Source: Cunninghamia lanceolata (Eukaryota > Streptophyta > Pinopsida > Cupressales > Cupressaceae). From it: a DNA stretch of 64,000 nucleotides. Shown piece after piece: positions 48,318 through 59,494 of this stretch. Numbering within the stretch: position 1 is the first letter of the stretch; each line of letters starts with the position of its first letter. Under the pieces are notes generated by a model that worked only from the letters and a program-made list of their open reading frames with translations, searched no databases and was not told where the DNA came from. The position numbers and the translations under genes are program-made. Where the stretch lies: NCBI GenBank assembly GCA_027924645.1, contig BSBN01001149.1, forward strand, positions 2,666,001 to 2,730,000, written 5' to 3'.

Positions 48318-50487
48318 GATATCACCGGTATAATGTAGCTTAGATAGTTTTGGCATGTTTAGGTGCACAACAAGACCATGCCTAGCCTAAACATACCCAT
48401 CCTAATGCATCAGAATAGTTGGTTTGGCCGCACGAGGAGTAGAATGAAAGTTACATCCCTTTGCAACTTTACATTGCATGCATCTAACCATTTTTTGGGG
48501 CAATAGAAAAACTTTCACCATGGGAAAATGCCTCAGAGATATAAAAAAATGAGAGAGGTTATTATAGAGGGACCCTACATGATCCCATAGCCTTAGATGG
48601 AATGTTTCTAAGTGACATGGTTTTCAAGTAATATCTCATCAAAGATTGCTGCCCTTTTGTATTTTAGACTCTTCAGGGATATCGCCGGTACAATGTAGCT
48701 TGAACTATTTTGACATGTTTGGGTGTAAAACAGGACCATGCCTAGCCTAAAATTACCCATCTAGATGCATTGGAACTATCAATTTGGTTGCATCAAGAGT
48801 AGGATGAAAGTTACACCCCTTTGCAACTTTACACTACCTCCTTCTGACAATTTTTGGGGCAGCAAAAAACCTTTCACCACAGGCAAACGCCTCAGAGATA
48901 TAAAAATTTGAGAAAGGTTATTATAAAGGGGTTCTACTTGATCATGTTGCCTTAGACATAATGTTTCAAGTGTCAGGATTTCTGAGTAATAGCTTGTCAA
49001 AGATTGCTACCTTTTTGCATTTTGGACTCTTTAGGGCTATTGCAGGTACAATGCAGCTCGAACTGTTTCAGCATGTTTGGGTGCAAAATAGGACCATACC
49101 TAGCCTAAATGTACCCATTTGGATGCATTGGAACTATCAGTTTGGTCACATCAGGAGCATGACGAAAGTTACACCCCTTTAGAATTTTACACTACCTCCT
49201 TTTGACGATTTTTGGGGCAGAAAAAACTTTTCACCACGGGCAAACGTCTCAGAGATATCAAAAACTAAGAGAGGTTATTGTAGAGGGATTATACATGATC
49301 ATGTTGCCTCAAACAAAATATTTCTAAGTGTTAAGGTTTCAGAGTAACAGCTCATCAAAGATTGTTGCCTTTTTGCACTTTGGACTCTTCAGGGATATCA
49401 CCGATACAATGTAGCTCGAACTCTTTCGGCATGTTTGGGTGCAAAATAGAACCATACCTAGCATAAATGTATCCATCCAAACATTTTGGAACTATCAGTT
49501 TGGTTGCATCAGGAGTAGGACGAAAGTTACACCCCTTTGCAACTTTACACTACCTCCTTCTGACAATTTTTGGGGCAGCAGAAAACCTTTCACCATGGGC
49601 AAGCACCTCAAAGATATCAAAAACCAAGAGAGGTTATTGTAGATAGGTTATACATGATCATGTTTCCTTAGATGGAATGTTTCTATGTGTCAGAGTTTCT
49701 GAGTAACAACTCATCAAAGATTGTTGCCTTTTTGCACTTTAGACTCTTCAGCGATATCACCAGTACAATGTAGCTCAAACTCTTTCGACATGTTTGAGTG
49801 CCAAACATGACCATTCCTAGCATAAAGATAGCCATTTAGACTCGTTGGAACTACCAGTTTGGTTTCATCAGGAGCAGGACAAAAGTTACACCCCTTTGCA
49901 ACTTTACACTACCTCCTTCTGATGATTTTTAGGATAGCAGAAAACCTTTCACCATGGGCAAATATCTCAAAGATATCAAAAAATGAGAGAGGTTATTGTA
50001 GAGGGGTTCTACATGATCATGTTTCCTTAGAAAGAATGTTTCTAAGTGTCAGGGCTTTTGAGTAACATCTCGTCAAAGATTGATGCCTTTTGTACTTTGA
50101 ATTCTTCAAGGATATTACTGGTATAATGTAGCTCAAACTATTTTGGCATGTTTGGGTGTAAAATAGGACCATACCTAGCCTAAACATACCCATACAGATG
50201 TGTTGGAACTGTTATTTTGGTGGCATTAGGAGCAGGACGAAAGTTACACCCCTTTGCAACTTTACACTACCTCCTTTTGACAATTTTTGGGGTAGCAGAA
50301 AACCTTTCACCATGGGAAAATGCCTTAGAGATATCAAAAATTGAGAGAGGTTATTGTAGAGGGGTTCTATATGATTGTGTTTCCTTAGATGAAATGTTTC
50401 TAAGTGTCATGGTTTATGAGTAACAAATCATCAAAGATTGCTATTTTTTTTGCACTTTGGACTCTTCAGGGATATCGTCGGTATAGG
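48318..50487. repeat. Six-copy tandem satellite, monomer about 359 bp
   Basis: The start motif GATATCACCGGTAYAATGTAGCT recurs in variants at 48318, 48678, 49036, 49394, 49753, 50111 and, truncated, 50471, giving monomers of 358-360 bp. Other fixed points, such as AAGTTACACCCCTTTGCAAC and CAAAGATTGCTGCC, recur at the same spacing. Each monomer carries a similar short plus-strand open frame (for example 49859-50065 and 50217-50423), which is a by-product of the repetition, not a gene. Monomers differ from each other by roughly 10-20 percent. Confidence 0.95.
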
Positions 50488-51000
50488 TGTAAGGTATTAA
50501 CTTAGATTTTAGAGCAAAGTAAAGACTAGGATTTTTAGGAGATTAAGGACTAGATAACCATAAAAATAATACAACCTAAGTGTTGAAGACCACACGAAGA
50601 ACATAGAAGGTTATCTGAGACAGATTAAATAGAGTATAACACAAACAAAATTTACCAAACTAGGTCTTTAAAGACAATACACTTAGGGTTTAAAACATAA
50701 CTAATAACTTTAACTTAAAAACCCTAACTAGTTTTGAATGTTTAAACCTATATAGTTGTGATATGAACACTACCACTATGACATCCTTCAGACTTCCAAA
50801 ACTTCCAACAACAACCACAACTCATCAATCAACATCAACATGACCTTAACACCATATTTTGTGATCAACATCAACATCATGAGGACATTGAAGTTGATAA
50901 AATTTTCCTATTAAGAAAAAGAGCTTCCCTTAGCATCAAAAAATATAAATATTCTATACTGACAAGGCCAACCATGTGAAGGTGGAAGCTCATGTGGCCT
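50488..51000. other. Spacer after satellite array; nothing recognised
   Basis: AT-rich non-coding sequence with no motif I can name. Confidence 0.5.
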
Positions 51001-51480
51001 CACCTAAGACCTAAGACACATGTATTCTAGTAGACATAGGACACCTAAGACACCTATTGTATAGTATGTATCTAGATTTTATAGACATAGTAGACCTAAG
51101 ACACCTAGTCTTTATACCTTATTGTAGTCTAGACCTAAGTCACCTAGACACCTAGATTATAGTTCTACCTATGGTAGACCTAGTTGACATATAGTACCTA
51201 CCTAAGACACCTAGATTAAATTATACCTTATTCTAGTCTCTAGACAGGTAGTTGATATATAGTATCTACCTAGAAGACACCTAGATCATTCTAGATTATA
51301 CCTTATTAGAGTCTCTAGATAGGTCGTTGATATATAGTATGTACCTAAGACACATAGATTTGATTAAATACCTTTTTTCTAGTCTCTATCTACCTAGTTG
51401 ACATATAGTATATACCTAAGACACAAGTAGAGACACCTATTACCTAGTTAGAAACCATGACACCTAGAGACACCTAGATT
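51001..51480. repeat. Degenerate tandem repeat built on GACACCTAG
   Basis: The words ACCTAAGACACCTAG, ATACCTTATTCTAGTCTCT and GTTGATATATAGTA recur several times with an approximate period of 85-100 bases. It is irregular and low in complexity, with no coding potential. Confidence 0.75.
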
Positions 51481-51941
51481 TTATACATTACTCTCAGGAT
51501 CAACTTCATCCATCACTTAGGTCTAACCCAATGAAGCATAACATGATGATGATGCAAACATCAAATGTATACCATAGCAAACAAATCAGGTTCATACCAC
51601 TACTTGTCAAGTTCATACAACTCTGTGCATCACATCACATACTCTATGAAGAAGCAAGTGTCTTTATATGACAAAACCCAACAACATATCCTAAAAGCAT
51701 AATGATATTATCAAACAATAGACAACCAATAGACCTGTATAATTATACATTCCTTACTCAGTTACTAACATCCAAGCACTTTGACATCAATGACAAACAT
51801 ATTCATCACAATATTCACTGTATATGTGTAAAAATGTAGTAGCAAATAAAAAAGACAAAGCTATGTAAACTTACAAATTAATGTGCATCCTTACAAGTCA
51901 ATGTAACATGACTTTGCACAATCAATGTGAATACTTACAAA

Positions 51942-54900
51942 TTAATCCAACAAACCATCCAGGTCTGCTCTACTCTTTGTTGTGTCAAGTATTGCCTCAT
52001 GGTCAGACTCACGCACCTTCCACAAGGTCTTGTTCAAAGGTATACCCCAATATTGTATTAAATGAACATTGGATGCCACAACAAGGTTTGAGTAATGAAG
52101 AATCTTCTGATGCATATCAAAGTCCTGAAGCATCCAAACATTAACACTCTTATGTGTGTACCTTCTAAGCCATGTTCCAATAACAACCACTAAGCCTATA
52201 GGGTATTCGATATTTTCTCCATTTGTAACTGGGGCCTCCAATTTCTTTTTGACCTCAACATAATGACACAAGTAATAATTTGTTCCCTCTTCATTATCTT
52301 CATCTACACTAACTGCATAAACATACCTTACATTGATATGTGTAGTAAATTAGATGAAATTAGTTAGCATTACAAAAACACTACAAAGTAAGATAACATT
52401 AGGAATTTCAAAAACTATGCAAGTAGATATATTACCTGGTTGAACTAGATCTAATTTGTGGTCAAAGTCCACTGATGATTCCATCTCTGTCAGTTCCAGT
52501 GCCGTCAGGGGTTGATATGTGTCAATTGGGTTAAGATAACTTAACCACCATTCGTCAACCCACTCCTTTGACTCGCACTCATCCCAGGCTTGAATTGTAC
52601 ATGAAGAAAAAAAGCATGCCATCTCTGTAAAGCCTCACAAACCATGTAAAAGCATTTAAACCAACTCAAAAATAAATGAAGTAAATAATCTACTTAGATA
52701 CAACTTCATAGATAAAAGATGCAAATTAATCTGCTTAATCACAAAATCTTAAGAAAGATAATCTTTAAATATGAATCTCAATGTCATTAAATCTTACATA
52801 ATCATGCGCTAAATCCAGGTAATAAGCACTATGAGATAATATACATAAATCCTTTGGTAACATGCCATAATACATCCAAAATAGGTACAAATAATCAAGT
52901 ACATCAACAATACATAAATTAAATACACTCTCCAGTTGCACAAACCAAGTGGTCCACCACCTACAAACTGAGAGACGAGAACATGACTCATGTGCTTTTC
53001 CACCCAACCATGAAGTATTTACACTTCCCCAGATCCCTTCCTGAAATGAAGGAAACCTAGCCCTACATGAAATGTCTAGCTACCTGGTAACAATTGGTAG
53101 GAGGGAACACCCAATGCATGTTTGATGTCTGAATGTGCAATTCTAAGTATGAAAAGCAAATTTTCTCACAATAGGATGTGGAAGAGATATCAAATAAATA
53201 AGTTTGCTAGACTATAAACATATTTTTCAATGTCATTCTGATTATGCATAATCTTTTAAGTAACCAGGTCAATTCTTGAAAAGAGGAAAAGCCATCTCTG
53301 AATCTCCACATTTGACATCCTAGTCCCAAAAATAACCCAATAACATTCCTAATGAAAATCTACTTCTTTCCCCAAGAAGCAAGAAATAAATAACAATTTA
53401 AAAGAAAACAAGTTCATCAAATAATCATTAAAAATTCCCTTCCCCAAAACAACATTCAAGGAATTACTATTTTCCAAGCAATAATCAATCTTTGATCATG
53501 CATTTGCATCTTTTTATATTTATCAAATTTGAATCATTTCTAAATTCATAATTCAATCATAATTCCAAATAAATATTTATCCTAATTGCTTTCAGTAATC
53601 CTACTGTCATAACAGTGACATGAACTATTTCATTCTAATTATCTAACCAAAAAGTTCATGTTTTAATAAAAAGCTAACTTATTGTCAAACTGCGACAGGG
53701 AGTCCAAAAACAATCAAACAGTCTTCCTTCACACCTGCAATAGGAACTGTTGTAGAGAAGAAAAGAAAAGAATAGAGAACAAGGGTTAAACTCAGTTTTT
53801 AGTAATGAATTCTACTATCTCTATTTTTAGTCATAAATACAATATAAATTCTCATTCTCAGATATTTCTAACTTCTTGTCAATCTAGTGGTAGGAAACTA
53901 ACTTGCTTCTCATACAATTTATGTGTATAAATCTTTCTTTAAGCTTCCTGTCATTGAGGCGACAGTAATTGTGACAGCAAAGGAAAAATAAAAATGAACC
54001 GGGTTTTAGATCTGGTTCATGTCATCAAGATAATGGCACAAGAATAGTTTTTAAATAGAAAATCGTAAAGGTACATGTTTATAAGAATATCGTGGTTTTC
54101 AATCTATTTAAGAGTGGGAATTTCATCATTTAGAAGTCGATTTGCAAAAATATCTTTGTTTTCTACAGGCATATAAAGAATATTGCAGCCATAAATATCA
54201 GACAAACAATGCTATAACAACAATCAGGGGAAATTAATTTATAGTTTTCATCAGTTATAAAACCCAGATCTTGGAAAAGGTGATTTGCAAAAGTATACAA
54301 ACAAAAATAAAATGCCATCTTGAAAGAGTTAAGTGGCTGGAATAACCAGAAGGTAGAATCATTTAGAAGAAAATAAACCAATGATATTGCTAGGAAGGTC
54401 GATCCAAACAATAAAACGTGGCCTATTTCTAATTTTATTAGCCAAGGGGAGGTGAGGCGACACCAAAAGAGGGCAGCCAATAATGAAGTCAGTGACCAGA
54501 CTCAAGTGAAAAATGACCAGAATAAAGATCGACTAGCTAGAAATCGACGACCACATAAGGAAATATCACAAAATGCAATGGTAAAAGCTTGTTTAAAGAT
54601 GACATAAATCATAGACTTTGATTGCTCGATAGAAGAAAGACACAACAAATAGGGTCGATTTGATTAAGGAAAACTAGACGTCTTCAGTCAACTAACAAAA
54701 GTATCTTTTGATAGCCACAACAATGCAATTTCTAATGCAATAAAATAAATAAAGGAACCTGGAAAAGCAGTTGACTTTGAAGATGAATTTACAAAAGAGT
54801 TTGCTGCCTTCCTTCCACTTCCTTGTCATTCACTCAAGATCTCTTCTCTGTCGCTCAAGAAAATTACCCTTCTTCCTGCTAAACATGGGTATCTCCTGCT

Positions 54901-57900
54901 GAGCAATCTCCCTTTCTTTTTAATAGAACTCCCTCCTATTTTTAGGCGATCATGATTTAGGTTTTAAAACTGAAGTTTGAATTCTTGTTTGCATGAACAT
55001 TCGACCAATGAAATTAGAGGAAATTTGTTATTTAAGACAATTTAAAGAAAAATAATATCTTCTTTGCCACTTACTGTTGCATGAATGATAGTAATAAAAA
55101 TATTATATTTATTTATTTATTTTTGAGGAACATATTGTCTTCCAAACATCTTGGAAACAATATTTTATTAATTATTTAAATAACACACACAATATATCCA
55201 TTGAACATATTTTGAAAAGATATTAAGTTAAAGAATCACATCACACATTCAAAAATAATTTAATAACCACACATTAATGCAATAAAAGTCATTCGATAAT
55301 GCATATGCAACTAAGTGATGTGTGTGATTGCATCAGGGTAATCCATCTATCAGTTCTCGCCAAGTGGCTAGAACATTTCTACCTCATCCATGCTCCTGTC
55401 TTTGACAAGTTCCTACATCCAATTGCACTCATCTCGACGTCAATAGGTTAGTGTCTCAAAACATAGTCGAAGCAAATCATTGCATCAATATTCAATATTT
55501 AAATTAATTTCCCAATTTCATCAATTAACTCATAATAATTACATCCATGTAAGAAAAATTACTTAAAGTAAAATCAATCATGATAATTATTCACTAAACT
55601 AGATTGATCATATTGTTCACAAAAATGAGACGTGACAATCTTCCGCATATGGATACTCCATGAACCTACAATTGAGCTTCTGAAAGAGTGTAGCTCACTT
55701 GATCCTATCAGTGTACTATAATCCTCATATGGTGCAATGTTAGTATTATCTATCAACCAAAAAAATCTATGAACTAAAGACTTATCTTCATTACCTAGAC
55801 CCGTTGAAGCATTACACCACTCGATGATTGATTTTGCATCTGTCAACTTTGCATTGTCTTTATACTTTAACTCTTCTTGTGCTATGGCTCTTTTGATACA
55901 TGCTCCTTCACCATCATGCTCCCCCTTTCCATGCCCAGCCTCACAAAAGTTCCACATATGCTGAACACCTATAATACTATGCCTCCTGCTCAGCCAATAG
56001 AAATTCTGCAAGTTCTTGAATTGTGATGCACAGTTATCTGACCATATGATATGTTGACTAAACGATATGCCCCTTCTAGTCAAATCATTGTAGAACACCT
56101 AAAAGCAATGTTGCCCGAACTCTGTAGGATGTGTGCAATCATCACTAATATAAAAATGATACTCCCTTATGATCTTTTTGTCATCCTCTGTACTATCATT
56201 TGTATGAACGAATGCAATGTGCACAAATATAGAAACATGTGTGGAGTTGTAATATTGTGATTGCACCTTGCACTGTGGCTATAGATTGTAGTTCTCTGCA
56301 AAGTCAGTGACTGAAACAATTCTACCAACTGGAAATTTGTCCTTGCATGACTTTAATTGCAAGTCCAACCATCAAGCTCTATGGGCATGTCTTGCATTCT
56401 CATACACTATACTATCATGAAATATAGGCATAATCTGAAACACTAGAATCTTTTCAATAACCAATTCACACCTCTTTTCTTCTTTACCATCTTATGTATT
56501 GTATGCCACTATTTTATACTTGCTGAACTCTACTAGTTTATTTCCAACTGCATGTGTTCTTTCCATATGTTCGAATATTGGCATACATTGCAAGCCACTG
56601 CAATGCTGACATGTGCCATCCAAGCATAATTTCCCATAGAATATTTGACCTTCCTCTCTTTCACATAAATTTTTTGATATGAAGTCTCTTGAAGATATTG
56701 GTGGGGCATGTATGCCACAATCCTACAAAACATTATTAGTATGCAAATCTAAACATATAGACCGATAAATATCAAAATGGTTAGAAAATTCAATATGTAA
56801 TCTACAACAAGAAGTAGTGCATGTGTGATTTATCTTGACATAGAAAGGTTTTATCATTTCAAAATATCTTTGACAAATTTTAATTTAAGGATACATCTCT
56901 AGAAATTTACCAAAAAACTGTGTTTGAGTCATATCCAAAAAATGCTTTGGATGTGGCTCATGGTTATGACTACCAATTCTCCTTCTTACCACATCCCTTT
57001 GATTCGAAGATACCCTTGTGTAATTATTCCAAAAATCTTTAATTAGTGATCTTAATGCTTCAACAATTGGTTTATCTTTTCGTGGTAGTCTCCCTGAGAA
57101 TGCCCATAATTCATTGGCATTGGTGTCCTCACTTCTTTGGTGCCTTCTAATAGCTCTTGATAAAGTTTTCCTATTAATTCTCAATGATTGACTTGTCTTT
57201 CTAATGAGATCAACTTTCCTTGTTTGACTACTTACTATAGTTGATTTGATGACACATCATGTTGCATTACTATCTTTTGTGTGTGAGGTATTACCCACAC
57301 TCTCATATGCACTTATTAGATTCTTGACAATAGATTTTTCACTTGAAGCCTCTGATGTTCTCAACCCAAGAATCTTCACGATGGACCTATACTTTATACT
57401 TTGCATCATTTCAATGAATAGTTGACATCTTGTGATCTCATTTAACTTTTCAAAGAACAATATCCAAATCTTATGAGCATATCTTCTATAAGTGCATTTT
57501 GGAATCTTACCTTCCATTAGCTACAAAATATTATCATCAATATCAATCAAATACTTTGGCTTTCTATGCAAAATTCTAGGTGGTGTTAAGATAGGTTAAT
57601 TCATCTCAACATTAGGAATTTCATCAATATTTAAATGAGATGGGCTAGATGGCATACCTTCAATTGAATATGGAATAGATGACATACCTTGAGGTTGAGG
57701 TGGGAACGATGGCATACCTCCTTCCTCACATGTGAGTTATGATGTACTCTCAACATGAGATGCTGTAGATGGCATCCCTACATGTTGACTTGCAGTAGAG
57801 GGCATGTCTCCAACTACAGTATTCAAACTTCTCATAGCATGAAGTTTTTGCATTTGTTCCCTTTGTGTCACCAATACCATATCTCTTTTTGATGGTTGTG

Positions 57901-58039
57901 GTTCCTCTTCAATTGGCATGTCTTCATTTAGCGTGTCTAATTTCCTCTTCTCACGAAGTTCCCTCATAGTTGTTTTCTTTGCATTCTTAGCTTCTATATC
58001 TTCCTATGTTGGTTTAATTCTTGATCATTTCCTTGGCAT
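51942..58039 (-). pseudogene. Transposase-like pseudogene (DDE type, superfamily unassigned)
   Basis: From ATG 58039 (MPRK) one frame runs 822 codons to 55574 with about 12 stops and no indel. The N-terminus is Lys/Glu-rich with repeated GMPS motifs (about 57800-57650). A helical region follows (about 57517-56890, SLRINRKTLSRAIRRHQ), then DCGIHAPPISSRDF and a Cys/His cluster CLDGTCQHCSGLQC…HMERTH that may bind zinc. The catalytic-like region has VSVTDFAENYNL, IIWSDNCASQFKN and HGKGEHDGEGACIKRA; I read the Asp of TDF, the Asp of SDN and an acidic residue in the last block as a possible DDE triad. Further exons at 52624-52436 (DECESKEWVDEWW, QPLTALELTEME; good GT donor) and about 52348-51942 (GTNYYLCHYVEVKKKL, VVIGTWLRRY, VWMLQDFDMH, LVVASNV) carry the C-terminus. 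The 3 kb intron may hold an insertion. Related uncharacterised proteins occur widely in eukaryotes. The catalytic assignment is inference. Confidence 0.72.
52625..55573. other. Large presumed intron of the transposase-like gene
   Basis: It separates the catalytic block from the DECESKEWVDEW exon. The donor next to SIHMRK at about 55600 is not a clear GT; the acceptor before 52624 (CTTTACAG) is good. An ORF at 54480-54163 on the minus strand is hydrophobic (LLFGSTFLAISLVYFLL) with no recognisable family. An undetected insertion here is possible. Confidence 0.45.
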
Positions 58040-59264
58040 GATGGAGAATTTATCTGTAGCATGATAAAGAGACAAATATTAGTTCCTAAGAAATGAATCC
58101 ATACAAATAACTGAAATATATGTCATTCAACCCTTCCTACAAAATATACATACAATCATCATGTAGAAGAGTAAATGTCACTCAACCAAAATAGGTACAA
58201 AGCATACAAAGCATTATTACAGCCATACAAAGCATTATTGTACAATGTTATTGCAGCCATACAAAGCATTATGGTACAAAGTTCACTTTAGTCATATGAG
58301 CATAAGGACAAAGGAGAGTCACCTATTGAGGCTACAAGTGAAGAGTGCATGGTACTTCATGTTGACTACAAGGTTGAAGATGTGGGGGAGGCCTTGATGC
58401 TAGTGTCATCAAACTACCTACACTTACTTGCAGATAGAGATCATCTCCTCACACATGAAGATTGAGCTTGCAGCCATGGGATAGAATTTAGGACACATGA
58501 TACACTTTGTTTTCACTTGGAGACATCTCATAGGCCAGCACTTGTTGATAACCATCTAGTCATGAAAGGAGAAATGATTGAGATCGTGGGAGACATCACA
58601 CTAGGGCATGAGGTAAGGACTGATTTTTTGATGTGTGATAGCAATCCCTTATCTTCATATTATCATGTTATGACAACCAAGAGGATCAACCTTAAGGCTT
58701 ATGATTTTCATGGAGACACTCATGTTGAACTTTGCACTTTGTTGTGACTGAACTATCTTGAGACCCTATATCAATTCCATGGCAATGTGACTGATTTGTA
58801 GTATTTAACTTGGCACATTGTCATAGATATGGGAATGGAAACATTTGGCATACAAGGTTTGTATGAACTATAAACATGAAGAATAATGTAGCATAACATG
58901 GATCATGATTAGATTAAGCCTATTGGGACTTGTATGATCTTGGCACTTTTTCAGTTGTATTTTAACTTGTTATGACAAGATAATAATATTTCATAACATT
59001 TATTCTTGTATAGTTTGACATCATGGTATGTTAAGGTCCATTTAATTCATTATTGCACATAATTATTAAAGAGCCAAAGTGTAGAAAAAATACATGGCAC
59101 CATGTGAGATTGTAGGCTACTTTCTTGATCGTGATTGTGTCTATTTTAATTAATCTTGACCTTTGAGATATCTTTTATTATGCATACCATGAATTGATTT
59201 AAAACATAGTCTATTATAAGGACATCTGTGTGTGATGACTAAGCTCTTTGAGTAGGGGTAAGTG
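58040..59264. other. Upstream region of the transposase-like gene with one weak plus-strand ORF
   Basis: The ORF 58517-58747 (76 codons, includes IVGDITLGHEVRTDFLMC) and the codons just before it look more protein-like than their surroundings, but I recognise no family. The remainder is AT-rich. Confidence 0.4.
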
Positions 59265-59455
59265 CACAAAGATGGGGGGCCAAAAAGTGGCCAAATTCTT
59301 AAAACTTTTTAAAAAGCCATAACGCGCTCGTGTTATGGCTTGGTGTTGCCGATCCTTTGGCTCAGCAACACAAAACCATAACGCGCTTGTGCTATAACAC
59401 GAGTGCATTATAATGCTAGCATAACTCACTCGCATTATAACGTGAGCACATTAAT
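59265..59455 (+). repeat. Cluster of 18-bp near-palindromes, right copy
   Basis: It begins GGGGGGCCAAAAAGTGGCC and continues with ATAACGCGCTCGTGTTAT, CATAACGCGCTTGTGCTATA, ATAACACGAGTGCATTAT and more, in the same order and orientation as 42187-42400. It lies about 1.2 kb upstream of the ATG of the minus-strand transposase-like gene. Confidence 0.7.
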
Positions 59456-59494
59456 GTTTTCTTTGCATTTTTTCTTTTTTGCAAAAGTTTGCCC

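Noticed and set aside
48779..50423. Repeated ORFs of about 68-73 codons as a small gene family
   Set aside because: They recur exactly with the 359-bp satellite period and show no protein motif.
56733..56900. Intron within the transposase-like gene with a donor near 56895
   Set aside because: The frame translates through the interval as conserved-looking protein (KICQRYFEMIKPFYV … DCGIHAPP) and stays in phase, so it is coding with stops, not an intron.
13897..58039. In-frame TAG/TAA as possible stop-codon reassignment
   Set aside because: The stops also occur in obvious retrotransposon relics with lost catalytic residues and include TGA. The sequence is plant-like, so decay is the simpler explanation.
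42187..59455. The two palindrome clusters as terminal inverted repeats
   Set aside because: They align in direct orientation. The apparent inversion comes only from the internal palindromes.
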